Shown: one piece after another, positions 42,827 through 52,418 of the stretch
Layout: each line of letters starts with the position of its first letter
How positions within the stretch are numbered: position 1 is the first letter of the stretch
Source of the DNA: VFKU01 sp964620045
GTDB lineage: Bacteria; Hydrogenedentota; Hydrogenedentia; Hydrogenedentales; GCA-2746185
Length of the DNA: 64,000 nucleotides
Reading direction: 5' to 3'
NCBI GenBank assembly: GCA_964620045.1
Contig: CAZUJL010000003.1
Location: 1-64,000, forward strand
Notes under the pieces: model-generated
What the model was told of the DNA's origin: nothing
Database searches by the model: none
What the model saw: only the letters and a program-made list of their open reading frames with translations
Position numbers and translations under genes: made by a program

Positions 42827-43444
42827 ATGCCAAAGCTCGCCGCGATCGTGATGCTCGTGTGCCTCGTGGGATGTACCTCGCTCACCCGGCGCGCGGACAC
42901 GCCCATCGGCGACATGGCGAAGGCGCCGATGCAGGGCAAGCATTATTACGAAGTACTCGATTCGTTCGGGCCGCCGTCGCAGATTACGGCGACCTCGGAG
43001 GGTTTCGCCTTTTTGTACGAGTCGTTCACGGTGCGCGACCGGCAAATCGGCATCAGTCCCAACACGGGAAACGTTTTGAGTCTGATCCGGCTTTCGAAAG
43101 GCCGGGTTAAGCTGGAACGCGAAATTCTCATGATTGCCTTTGATGATTCCGGCAACGCGCGCGCCGCGGGGATTTATACCGGAAATGAAAAAATCGGTGG
43201 CAGTTTTGTGATTCAGCCGATTTTCGGTGTCGCGCCGTCGATGGACACGACGTATCTCAACGCACCGCCGGTGCAACAGGGTTGGGGCCGGGAGTCGTTG
43301 CGGCGAGTGCCGCAGACGCTTAACCGGGACGCGGATCTTCGGACCGGACGCTCGGGATTCCAGTTAATCGGCACGCCGACCGGCGCGGGGCAGCACTCGC
43401 TCGAAACCCAGAATCCACGCAATCTAAAACGGAACGATCGCTAA
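42827..43444 (+). CDS. BamE/SmpA-like lipoprotein, paralogue B
   Basis: A 205-residue protein with a lipobox (LVGC, about residues 13-16). The N-terminal half shares YEVLDSFGPPSQITATSEGFAFLYES with the preceding lipoprotein, so the two are tandem paralogues. The C-terminal half (about 110-205) is extra, rich in Asn, Gln and Pro, and probably unstructured. It lies nine bases after paralogue A and is the last gene of the decarboxylase operon. An outer-membrane scaffolding role is inferred only from the BamE-like motif. Confidence 0.7.
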   Translation: MPKLAAIVMLVCLVGCTSLTRRADTPIGDMAKAPMQGKHYYEVLDSFGPPSQITATSEGFAFLYESFTVRDRQIGISPNTGNVLSLIRLSKGRVKLEREILMIAFDDSGNARAAGIYTGNEKIGGSFVIQPIFGVAPSMDTTYLNAPPVQQGWGRESLRRVPQTLNRDADLRTGRSGFQLIGTPTGAGQHSLETQNPRNLKRNDR

Positions 43445-43572
43445 CGCCGCTGCGCCGACCCGTCACGAATCCCCCAGCCAAACGGCTGTATTCGCTTAAT
43501 TCGAATGCGCCGGCGCGAAAATGCCCCGATCTCCTATATGCTATGCGCGCTCCCAATTTTGGAAAGAGGAAA

Positions 43573-44508
43573 ATGAACACGAAACTCATGATATTGCTCT
43601 CGCAATGCGTGGCGGTTGCGCTCCTCGCGACTGGAACCGCGGCGGCCGCCGAACCCTTTCCCATCAAGGACGGGGATCGGATTGTGTTGGTCGGCGCGAC
43701 CTTCATCGAGCGCGACGTCCGCTACGGCTGCATCGAAACCTTGATCACGGCGCAGTTCCCCAACTACACGCTGACGTTCCGGAATCTCGGATGGAGCGGC
43801 GACGAAGTCTCCGGCATCGCGCGCGCGAGCTTCGACCCGATTCCCGTGGGCTACGAGCGCCTTATCAACCAGATCAAAGACGCGGCGCCAACCGTGTTGC
43901 TGTTTAGCTACGGGCAAAACGAATCGTTTAAAGGCGCGGCAGGGCTCGAGGATTTCACTACCCGCTACGAAAAATTGTTGGACGACGTCGCCTCGCTGAA
44001 TGCGCGGATCGTGCTGATCTCGCCGGCGCTGCAGCAGGAAATGGGACCGCCGCTGCCGGATCCGACAGAGCACAACAAAGATGTGCGCCTGTATGTGGAT
44101 GCGATTTTCAAGATCGCGGCGAGGCGAGATCTGCGGTTTGTCGACATGACCAAAGCCCTTACGTTCCCCAACGAGCTGCCCATCACGCACTGGACCGACA
44201 ACGGCATTCACTACACCGAGGCGGGCTATTGGAAAGTCGCGTCCGCGCTGGTCGAATCGCTGGGCTATGCGCCGATTTCGGCCGACACGAAAAAACTCGC
44301 GCAGTTGCAGGCTACGATCAACGAAAAGAACCGCCTGTTTTTCAACAAGTGGCGCCCGCAAAACGAAACATACATCACTGGATTCCGAAAGTATGAACAG
44401 GGCCGGCACGTCGCCGAGATTCCAATGTTCGATCCGCTCGTACAAGAGCAAGAAAAGAAAATTTCCGCGCTGCGGATGGCGCTGTCTCAAGAGGGGGCGG
44501 GCAATTGA
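43573..44508 (+). CDS. Secreted SGNH/GDSL-like protein
   Basis: A 311-residue protein with a signal peptide (about 1-24). The SGNH-type fold is visible: block I IVLVGATFIERD, block II NLGWSGDEVSG, block III FSYGQNES and the catalytic pair in DNGIHYTEAGY (Asp-x-x-His). In block I, the usual G-D-S nucleophile stretch is G-A-T, so the Ser is a Thr. This is common in planctomycete-type proteins paired with CxxCH haem proteins, so it may be family-specific. Its TGA overlaps the TTG start of the haem protein by three bases. GAGGAAA precedes its ATG. Confidence 0.82.
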   Translation: MNTKLMILLSQCVAVALLATGTAAAAEPFPIKDGDRIVLVGATFIERDVRYGCIETLITAQFPNYTLTFRNLGWSGDEVSGIARASFDPIPVGYERLINQIKDAAPTVLLFSYGQNESFKGAAGLEDFTTRYEKLLDDVASLNARIVLISPALQQEMGPPLPDPTEHNKDVRLYVDAIFKIAARRDLRFVDMTKALTFPNELPITHWTDNGIHYTEAGYWKVASALVESLGYAPISADTKKLAQLQATINEKNRLFFNKWRPQNETYITGFRKYEQGRHVAEIPMFDPLVQEQEKKISALRMALSQEGAGN

Positions 44509-47500
44509 AAACGAATCTGGGGCTATCGACCGCGGCGAAATGCGCCGCGCTCTTCTTTGTTTTGGGTAGTGCGTTCCCGGCAGCCGCGCAGAACACGCTG
44601 CTCAAAGTGCCCGATCCAGACGTCTCGAAAGAGATGGCATCGTTCACGGTTGCGGATGGATTCGAAGTCAATCTCTTCGCGTCCGATCCCATGATCGCGA
44701 AGCCGATTCAGATTACGTGGGACGAGCAAGGCCGCCTGTGGATCGTCGGCAGCGCCGTGTACCCACACATCGCGCCCGGCCAGTACGCCAGCGACACGAT
44801 CACCGTCGTGGAGGACACCAATCACGACGGCGTGGCGGACAAATCGACCGTTTTCGCCGACAATCTCTTTATCCCGACGGGTATCGCCGTGGGTGACGGC
44901 GGCGTGTACGTCGCCAACAGCACCGAAGTCCTTTTCATGCGCGACACAAACGGTGACATGAAGGCCGATGAGACGCGCGTGGTGCTGTCCGGATTCGGCA
45001 CCGAGGATACGCACCACATTATTCACTCGTTCCGCTGGGGCTACGACGGCCTCCTGTATTTCAACCAGTCAATCTATATCCATTCGCACATCGAGACGCC
45101 ACACGGCCCGCGCCATCTGGACGCCGGCGGTGTGTGGGCATTTCGCACGGACACGATGGAGATGGAAGTGTTCACGCGCGGCCTCGTGAATTCATGGGGT
45201 CACCATTTCGACGAGTGGGGCCAATCGTTCCAGACCGACGGTGCGGGCGGCGAAGGCATCAACTACGTGTTTCCCGGTGCCGCGTTCACGACAGCGAAAT
45301 CGATGCCGCGCATTCTCGCGGGACTGAATCCGGGTTCGCCGAAGCACTCCGGGATAGAAATCATCAGCGGCCGCCACTTCCCCGAGGATTGGCGCGGCAC
45401 GATGGTGACCAACGACTTCCGTGGGCATCGCGTCGTTCGCTTTGTTGTGACGGAAAACCAGAGTGGCTACAGCTCGGTGGAGCAACCCGAAGTTCTCACG
45501 TCCAGCCACGTCGCGTTCCGGCCGGTGGACGTGAAGATGGGGCCCGACGGCGCGCTGTATATCGCCGACTGGTACAACCCGATTATCCAGCACGGCGAAG
45601 TGGACTTCCGCGATCCGCGCCGCGACCACGAACACGGCCGCATCTGGCGAGTGACGGCGAAGGGCCGTCCGCTGGTCGAAGCGCCGCGCATCGCGGGCGC
45701 GCCAATCGACGAGTTGATTGCACTGCTTCGTCAGCCCGAGCAGTGGAATCGCGTACTCGCAAAGCGCGAACTGCGCAAGCACGACAAGACCGAAGTCGCA
45801 CAGGCGCTGGAAAAAGCGCTTCAGTCCATCACCGGAAACGACGCCGACGCCGAGCATGCGCGCCTCGAGGTTCTGTGGGCCTACGAAACCATCGACGTTG
45901 TCAACGAGTCGCTGCTCAAGACCTTGTTGTCGTCGGGTGACCACCGTGCCCGCGCCGCGGCCGTGCGCGTGTTGTCGCAGTGGAAGAGTCGGCTGAACAA
46001 CGAAGACGCCTATCTGGATGCGCTCGCGAAGGCAGCGCAGGACGAGCATCCGCGCGTGCGTCTAGAAGCGATTCGCGCCCTAGCGCGCTCGGAGCGACCC
46101 GAGGCTGCGGACATCGCGATGCGCGCAATGCCGACGGACAAGGACCGTTTCCTCGAGTACGCGTTGTGGACCACGATGCGCGAAACGAAAGAACATTGGC
46201 TGCCGGCGACGGAACGCCTCGCGTTCTCGCAGGACCCCGATAAGTTGCTGTATGCGCTGAAGGCGATTGATTCGCCCGATGCGGCTCCGATGCTGCTCAA
46301 GGCCTATACCGGCGGCAAACTTACACCGGCGCAGCAACAGGATGCCCTGGACGCCTTGGCGACGCACGGCAACCCGAAAGAGCTGGGCGCGGCGGCGGAA
46401 TATATGCTGACCGCGAACCGCATCGACGATGCGCAGCGCGCCACGCAGTTGCGGATTATGGCCAATGCCACGAGCCGGCGCGATGTGATTCCGGAAGGCG
46501 ATCTGGGCCGAATCGGAAATCTCATCGAACGCGGGCAGGACGCCGTGAAAGACGCGGCGATGTATGCCGCGGGCGAGTGGAAGCTTTCGCAATACACCGG
46601 CGCTCTGACGAAAATCGCCGAGAACAAGAACGCCGACCTGAGCCATCGCGAGATCGCGATGAAGGCGCTGAGTGCGATGGGCGGGGAGCCGGCCAAGCAG
46701 ACCCTGTCGCAATTGGCGGTTTCGAAAGAGAGCACGGAAGTGCGGCTCGCGGCCACGCGCGCGCTATTGCCGCTGGCGCCGGATGTCGCGTCCACCGATG
46801 CGCTCGATCTGCTTGCCAATTTTGGCGGCCTCGATCCGGCGCCGTTGTTCGCGGATTTCCTCAAGGCTGACGGGTACGCCGCGGCACTCACGACTGCGCT
46901 GCAGAACCGGACGCTGCCGACAGAGATCGCGAAGATTGGTCTGCGCACGGTCGCGTCGTCGGGTCGTGAACGCGCCGAACTTTCCACCGCGTTGAACCGG
47001 GCCGGCGGGCTCGGTGAAGAACCGGCGGAGCTCACGCCGGAGCAGATGGCCAAGCTGGTGGCGGCCGTGCAGGAACACGGCAGCGCGGCGCGCGGGCAGG
47101 AGCAGTTCCGGAAACTCGAATGCGCGCAATGCCACTCCATCGCAGGCAGCGGCGGGGCTGTAGGGCCGGACATGACCAGCATCGGTGGCAGCGCGCAAAT
47201 CGACTATCTGATCGAGTCGATGTATTTCCCCAGCAAGGCGATTAAGGAAGGCTTCCATTCGCTCGTCATTGAGACAAAGAACGGTGAATTTTTCAGCGGC
47301 ATCAAGATTTCCGAATCGGATTCGGAGTTGGTGCTGCGCGATGCGACCGGCGCGGAAATCCGCATTCCGACCGCGACCATCGCCCGGCGCGACGACGGCG
47401 GATCACTGATGCCGACCGGTCTGGCGGACACGCTGCTGGAAAATGAATTCCTGGACTTGGTTCGGTTCCTGTCGGAATTGGGCCGCACTCCGGAATTTTC

Positions 47501-47960
47501 AGTCGGCACGAATCGCTACGCGCGTACATGGCGTGTGTTGCCGAACGACGACGCGGTGAAGGATTACCTCTACGAAAACCAACCAGAAGCCGCTGTCGAA
47601 CCGCACGACGAGTTGCCGTGGATTCAGGCTTACAGCAACGTGGATGGGTCGATCCCGCTCGATGTGCTTCCAAAATTGCGGCATCATTACTGGACCGTCA
47701 CATACAGCTTCCTGAAGTTCACGCTCAACGCGACAACCAAAGGAAAAGCGACCATTGCCATTCCGCCGCAGGAAGGCATGCGTCTGTGGGTTGGCGAGAA
47801 GGAAGTGCCACTGTCGGACACAATGACGCTCGATGTGAACGCAGGCGACACGGAGTGTGTGCTGATCCTCGATCGCGCAAAGACCAGGGACGCCGTGCGC
47901 GTGCAGCTTGTGGAAGGCGCCAACACGACCGCGGGCGTGACCTTCAAGGGCGGACGCTAA
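44505..47960 (+). CDS. PVC-type haem-binding protein with propeller, HEAT repeats and CxxCH
   Basis: A 1151-residue exported protein with a signal peptide (about 1-28). A six-bladed, NHL/dehydrogenase-like propeller (about 40-390) carries two EF-hand-like calcium loops (DTNHDGVADKST and DTNGDMKADET). HEAT-like repeats (about 405-830) and a cytochrome-c type domain with C873-A-Q-C876-H877 follow. A further domain (about 900-980) has the sequence context of the Pirellula/Verrucomicrobium haem-binding family. The last 150 residues are beta-rich. Such proteins probably pass electrons from a periplasmic oxidation. TTG is used as start since it overlaps the SGNH stop. Confidence 0.87.
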   Translation: MKTNLGLSTAAKCAALFFVLGSAFPAAAQNTLLKVPDPDVSKEMASFTVADGFEVNLFASDPMIAKPIQITWDEQGRLWIVGSAVYPHIAPGQYASDTITVVEDTNHDGVADKSTVFADNLFIPTGIAVGDGGVYVANSTEVLFMRDTNGDMKADETRVVLSGFGTEDTHHIIHSFRWGYDGLLYFNQSIYIHSHIETPHGPRHLDAGGVWAFRTDTMEMEVFTRGLVNSWGHHFDEWGQSFQTDGAGGEGINYVFPGAAFTTAKSMPRILAGLNPGSPKHSGIEIISGRHFPEDWRGTMVTNDFRGHRVVRFVVTENQSGYSSVEQPEVLTSSHVAFRPVDVKMGPDGALYIADWYNPIIQHGEVDFRDPRRDHEHGRIWRVTAKGRPLVEAPRIAGAPIDELIALLRQPEQWNRVLAKRELRKHDKTEVAQALEKALQSITGNDADAEHARLEVLWAYETIDVVNESLLKTLLSSGDHRARAAAVRVLSQWKSRLNNEDAYLDALAKAAQDEHPRVRLEAIRALARSERPEAADIAMRAMPTDKDRFLEYALWTTMRETKEHWLPATERLAFSQDPDKLLYALKAIDSPDAAPMLLKAYTGGKLTPAQQQDALDALATHGNPKELGAAAEYMLTANRIDDAQRATQLRIMANATSRRDVIPEGDLGRIGNLIERGQDAVKDAAMYAAGEWKLSQYTGALTKIAENKNADLSHREIAMKALSAMGGEPAKQTLSQLAVSKESTEVRLAATRALLPLAPDVASTDALDLLANFGGLDPAPLFADFLKADGYAAALTTALQNRTLPTEIAKIGLRTVASSGRERAELSTALNRAGGLGEEPAELTPEQMAKLVAAVQEHGSAARGQEQFRKLECAQCHSIAGSGGAVGPDMTSIGGSAQIDYLIESMYFPSKAIKEGFHSLVIETKNGEFFSGIKISESDSELVLRDATGAEIRIPTATIARRDDGGSLMPTGLADTLLENEFLDLVRFLSELGRTPEFSVGTNRYARTWRVLPNDDAVKDYLYENQPEAAVEPHDELPWIQAYSNVDGSIPLDVLPKLRHHYWTVTYSFLKFTLNATTKGKATIAIPPQEGMRLWVGEKEVPLSDTMTLDVNAGDTECVLILDRAKTRDAVRVQLVEGANTTAGVTFKGGR

Positions 47961-47977
47961 CGCGATAAGTGCATAGG

Positions 47978-49420
47978 CTACGCGACGATTTCCTTGATCA
48001 CGTGGCCGTGCACATCGGTAAGCCGGCGATCGATGCCGTTGTGCCGCACGGTGAGGCGTTCGTGGTCGATGCCGAGCAGGTGCAGCACGGTCGCGTGCAG
48101 ATCGTAGCAATACGTCGGTTTGTCGAGTGCCTTGTAGGACCACTCGTCGCTCGCGCCGTAAATTGCGCCGCCCTTGATGCCGCCACCGGCGACCCATGAC
48201 GTGAACGTGAAGGGATTGTGATCGCGCCCCGCGCTGCCCTGGCTGCACGGCATTCGGCCAAATTCCGTCGTCCAGATGACGATGGTATCTTCAAGCATGC
48301 CGCGCGCCTTCAGATCCTTGAGTAGCGCCGCGGCCGGCTGATCCATGCTCGCGGCCATGTCGCCGTGATCTTTCTTGATGTCTTCGTGCGAATCCCAATT
48401 GCGCCGCGGGAAGGCGTTGTCCGCACCGCTCCACACCTGCACAAATCGCACGCCGCGCTCGAGCAGCCGGCGCGCGACGAGGCAGTTTCGGCCGAAGTCC
48501 GCTGTCACCGGATTGTCGAGGCCGTACATTTTTCGCGTCGTGGCGGACTCATTCTTCAGCTCTAGCACTTCCGGCGCCGCGATCTGCAGTTGCGCCGCCA
48601 TTTCGTAACTCTGGATGCGCGCTTCGAGGCGCGTGTCACCTTCGCGCGTGGCCATGTGGCGCTGATTCAGATCGTGCAACACCGCGAGGCCCTCGGCATC
48701 GGCCTCTGGCGTGACGTATCCATCCTTCGGTGGAAACAGATCGGCAATGGGGTCCTCGTTCGAAGGACGGATCAGCGTGCCTTGGTGGTTCGATGGAAGG
48801 AAGCCCGCGCCCCAATTCTTCGGGCCGCCCGGCGCGAATCCGCGCGCATCCGGCAGCACGACGAATGTGGGGAGGGAGTCCGTCAGCGCGCCAAGCCCGT
48901 AGCTCACCCACGAGCCCATGCTCGGGAAACCGGGCAACACGAATCCCGTCGTCTGCATGAACGTAGCCGGCCCATGCACGTTCGATGTGGCCACCATCGC
49001 GGGCAGGAAGGCCATGTCGTCTACGCACTCGGCGAGATGGGGCACGAGATTGCTGACCCATTTACCACTTTGGCCGTACTGCTTCCATTCCCACGGCGAC
49101 GGCATCACGACGCCGGCTTCGCTCTGGAACAATTCCACTTTGCCGCCGGGATCGAAGGCCTGGCCCGCGCGTTGGTGCAGCAGCGGCTTGTAGTCGAAGG
49201 TGTCCACCTGGCTCGCCGCGCCCGACATGAACAACTGAATCACGCGCTTGGCGCGTGCCGGGTGGTGGAGTCCACTCGCGAGCGCGCCGGGCGCGGGATC
49301 GGCCAGCGCATTTTCCTGCGAGAGCAGATGCGCAAGCGCGATACCGCCGAGCCCGCCGCCATATTTCCAAAGAAACTGGCGTCGCGTGATGGGTGCGCCG
49401 CGTTGTACGGTCGGCTTCAT
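47978..49420 (-). CDS. DUF1501 protein with Tat signal (copy 1)
   Basis: A 480-residue protein with a twin-arginine signal (TRRQFLWKYGGG, about 12-24). The rest is the DUF1501 (alkaline-phosphatase/sulfatase-like fold) family: SGAASQVDTFDYKP, VSNLVPHLAECVDDMAFL, HGPATFMQTTG, NCLVARRLLERGVRFVQVWSG, TIVIWTTEFGRMP and AGRDHNPFTFTSWVAGGGIKGG. The final SDEWSYKALDKPTYCYDLHATVLHLLG region includes conserved metal-site candidates. Function in these pairs is unproven. It follows a PSD1 gene by seven bases. Confidence 0.9.
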   Translation of the reverse strand: MKPTVQRGAPITRRQFLWKYGGGLGGIALAHLLSQENALADPAPGALASGLHHPARAKRVIQLFMSGAASQVDTFDYKPLLHQRAGQAFDPGGKVELFQSEAGVVMPSPWEWKQYGQSGKWVSNLVPHLAECVDDMAFLPAMVATSNVHGPATFMQTTGFVLPGFPSMGSWVSYGLGALTDSLPTFVVLPDARGFAPGGPKNWGAGFLPSNHQGTLIRPSNEDPIADLFPPKDGYVTPEADAEGLAVLHDLNQRHMATREGDTRLEARIQSYEMAAQLQIAAPEVLELKNESATTRKMYGLDNPVTADFGRNCLVARRLLERGVRFVQVWSGADNAFPRRNWDSHEDIKKDHGDMAASMDQPAAALLKDLKARGMLEDTIVIWTTEFGRMPCSQGSAGRDHNPFTFTSWVAGGGIKGGAIYGASDEWSYKALDKPTYCYDLHATVLHLLGIDHERLTVRHNGIDRRLTDVHGHVIKEIVA

Positions 49421-49427
49421 GCGTCAG

Positions 49428-52418
49428 TTAATCCACAAACATAAATTCGTTGGTGTTCAACACCAGTCTACACACCGCCGCCATTCCGTGCGCTTCGGCA
49501 TACTGCAAAAGTTCCTGCGATTCCTCCGGCGTAGGCGATCGGTTGAGCGCGAGCTGGAAGATGGCATCCAGTTGTGCTGCACGATCGCCCGCTATCGATT
49601 CCACACGTTCCGCCAGGTATTCCGCGCTCTGCACGACCATGGGATTGTTGAGCAGCGCGAGCGCCTGGATCGCCGTGATGGTTTCATTGCGCACAGGCAC
49701 GCTCTGTGACGGATCGGCGCAATCCAGCGAAGCCATAAACGGATCGGGAACGCTACGCACGATGAATCGATAGATCGATCGGCGGAACCCAGCGGGGTTC
49801 TTGGGGTCGAACTGATCGTAGAGATAACGCGGCGAATGGTCGTCCTCAAATGCAAACGCATCGAAGCCCGGCCCACCCATGGAAAAGTCGAGCTTCCCGC
49901 TGATGTACAGCATCGTATCGTGCAGGGCTTCGGCGTCCAACTGCCGGCGGTTCATGCGCCACAGGTATTGGTTGGACGCGTCGAGCGCCGCAAACTCCGC
50001 GTTAAAAGTCGACTGCTGGCGGTAGGTGGCGGAGGTCACGATGAGGCGGTGCATTTCCTTAAGCGACTGTCCGCGTGCGAGAAACTCCGTCGCCAGCCAG
50101 TCCAGCAACGCACGGTTCGTCGGCGGTGTGCCCATGCGGCCGAAGTCATTCGGCGTATCCACGATGCCTTTTCCAAAGTGATAGAACCACACACGATTGA
50201 CGATTGATCGCCAGGTTAGCGGATTCGATTCGTCGGTGATCCAGTGCGCCAGCGCGGCGCGGCGCGCGCCTTCGGCGTGTCCCTCGGGCAAATCGAAGCG
50301 GGACGGTAGCTGATTCAGGCAGCCGACGGTGCCGGACGCGGCCACTTCCAGCGGATGCTTCACGTCGCCGCGCTGTAGCACGTGAATCTCGCGCATGCCC
50401 TTGGGCGGAGTGAAATTTCCGTTCGGCGGAAATTCCGATGCAGCCGCGTACACGTTCGTCGGTTTCGGAAGCTGCTCGAGCGCGCTGGCAAGTCGTCCCG
50501 CGTGGAGTTCCAGCTTGGTCAGTTCATCCTGCTCCTGTGCGGGCAGGATGATGCGCCGCTCTCGTTCGCGCTCTTGCTTTCGCGCTTTGAGCCTGAGCTC
50601 TGCTTTGTTGAGCGTCGAGACGCTTTCGTTGCCTGATGCGATACGGTTCCGGCTGTCGTACCCGTCGGTGAGGTAGCGCGTATGCCAACGACCCTCATCG
50701 ATGGAATCCATCGCCGTCACCGGCTTGCTCATCGCGACGTTTTGCCCGCCCGAGTACACTTCCATTTCCGCCAGCGCGAACACGTAGTCATTGTCGCGTT
50801 TCCACAAGCGCGTCGCCGTCAAGCGAATGTATCGCGCTTCGATAGCCTTGAGTTCGAGGCGAAAGGGCTCGTCTGTGCGCGCGGGATGATCGGTCTCCGT
50901 TTGATCGAGCAAGACTATTGACGAACTGAATGCAGGATCGGCAGAGGCTTCGAGTTTAAAGCGCACGGGAAATCCAAACCCAGGCGCGAGCCGGAAATCC
51001 GTGGGCAGCGCGGGCACGAGTCGAATGGCGTCCAGCGGCATTGGTTCGCCCAGATCGACTTGCACCCATTTCGTCGTGTCGGGTTCCGCAGCGATAAGGC
51101 TGTGATAGCCATTGCTGGGACTCTCGGCGGCCCGCAGCGCCTTAATCTGTTCTTGCAGAGCTGCGATCTCTGTGTTTAGTTCATCGATTTTCGGCGAAGA
51201 TAGTGAGTCGAGGCGCGTCTGCCACGCCGACAGGTGCTCCTGAATTTCTTTTTGTTCTTGCATGAGGCGTTGACGTGTTTGATAAACCCCGGGATCGGCG
51301 TCGTAAGGGCGGTCGGCACGTTCCACGCCAGAAAATACTGCCTGCAGCGCGTAATAGTCCTTTTGCGAAATCGGGTCGAATTTGTGATCGTGACACCGCG
51401 CGCAGTGCACGGTGAGGCTGGTAAACGTCGTCATGGCGGAGGAGACCATGTCGTCACGATCCAAAACGCGTGTGATTTCCTTATCGACGGTGCCCTCCCG
51501 CAATTCGACATGGCCGACAAAGTCCCACGGCCCGGCCGCAATGAATCCCGTCGCCACCAGCGCGTCAGGATCATCCGGATACAGCACATCGCCGGCGAGT
51601 TGCTCTTCCACGAAGCGCGTATATGGTTTGTCCGCATTAAGCGATTCGATTACATAGTCGCGATACGGCCACGCATGATCACGCCGCTTGTCCTTGTCGT
51701 AGCCGTGCGTGTCGGCGTAGTGCGCGACGTCCAGCCAATGCCGGGCCCAGCGCTCGCCGTATCGAGGCGACGCAAGCAAGCGGTCCACGAGTCGCTCATA
51801 GGCATCCGGCGCGGCATCGTTCACGAACTCGGCCATTTCCTCCGGCGTGGGTGGCAGCCCATGCAGATCAAAGTACAGGCGCCGCGCCAGCGTGCGTCGA
51901 TCGGCCTCGGCCGACGGGGCGAGTCCTTTCGCCTCAAGCTTGGCGAGCACGAATGAATCGATCGGATTGCGCACCCACTCCGTGCGTTTCACTGCAGGTG
52001 GAGAAGGATGCGCGAGTGGTTCAAATGCCCAATGCCCTTCCCACGTCGCGCCGTTTTCGATCCACTGCTTGATCGTCGCGAGTTCTTCCGGCGTTACCGA
52101 CTTCGGAAATTCCTCCGGCGGCATGCGATCTTTTCGATCTTCGGCCGTTAAGCGCCACCACAGCTCGCTCATGTCGAGGTTGCCGCCCTGAACGATGGGG
52201 AATCCTTCGCGCGTTTTTCCGAAGAGCCCTTCTTTGGTATCGAGCCGAAGGTTCACTTTGCGGTCTTCAGCATCGGGGCCGTGGCACTGGAAGCACCTCG
52301 ACGCGAGTATGGGTAGGACGTTCTCCGTGAATTCAATGGACTGCGCCGACACGACTCGCGCGGCCAAGAGCACGGTTGCGAGGAGGGTGATTCGGATGTG
52401 AAGCCCGTGGCGCATCAC
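49428..52418 (-). CDS. PSD1-type cytochrome c protein with DUF1549, F5/8 and DUF1553 domains
   Basis: A 996-residue secreted protein with a signal peptide (about 1-25). A planctomycete-type cytochrome motif (C42-F-Q-C45-H46) is followed by DUF1549 (about 145-360), which holds a second CxxCH (CARCHDHKFDP). A discoidin (F5/8 C)-like domain is inserted (about 435-590, WVQVDLGEPMPLDAIRLVPAL). The last part is DUF1553 (about 660-980, SNPLTWRSIVNRVWFYHFGKGIV and GRMGTPPTNRALLDWLA). It is probably an electron-accepting partner of the adjacent DUF1501 protein. Both GTG (52418) and ATG (52415) are possible starts, directly next to the upstream TAA. Confidence 0.9.
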   Translation of the reverse strand: MMRHGLHIRITLLATVLLAARVVSAQSIEFTENVLPILASRCFQCHGPDAEDRKVNLRLDTKEGLFGKTREGFPIVQGGNLDMSELWWRLTAEDRKDRMPPEEFPKSVTPEELATIKQWIENGATWEGHWAFEPLAHPSPPAVKRTEWVRNPIDSFVLAKLEAKGLAPSAEADRRTLARRLYFDLHGLPPTPEEMAEFVNDAAPDAYERLVDRLLASPRYGERWARHWLDVAHYADTHGYDKDKRRDHAWPYRDYVIESLNADKPYTRFVEEQLAGDVLYPDDPDALVATGFIAAGPWDFVGHVELREGTVDKEITRVLDRDDMVSSAMTTFTSLTVHCARCHDHKFDPISQKDYYALQAVFSGVERADRPYDADPGVYQTRQRLMQEQKEIQEHLSAWQTRLDSLSSPKIDELNTEIAALQEQIKALRAAESPSNGYHSLIAAEPDTTKWVQVDLGEPMPLDAIRLVPALPTDFRLAPGFGFPVRFKLEASADPAFSSSIVLLDQTETDHPARTDEPFRLELKAIEARYIRLTATRLWKRDNDYVFALAEMEVYSGGQNVAMSKPVTAMDSIDEGRWHTRYLTDGYDSRNRIASGNESVSTLNKAELRLKARKQERERERRIILPAQEQDELTKLELHAGRLASALEQLPKPTNVYAAASEFPPNGNFTPPKGMREIHVLQRGDVKHPLEVAASGTVGCLNQLPSRFDLPEGHAEGARRAALAHWITDESNPLTWRSIVNRVWFYHFGKGIVDTPNDFGRMGTPPTNRALLDWLATEFLARGQSLKEMHRLIVTSATYRQQSTFNAEFAALDASNQYLWRMNRRQLDAEALHDTMLYISGKLDFSMGGPGFDAFAFEDDHSPRYLYDQFDPKNPAGFRRSIYRFIVRSVPDPFMASLDCADPSQSVPVRNETITAIQALALLNNPMVVQSAEYLAERVESIAGDRAAQLDAIFQLALNRSPTPEESQELLQYAEAHGMAAVCRLVLNTNEFMFVD

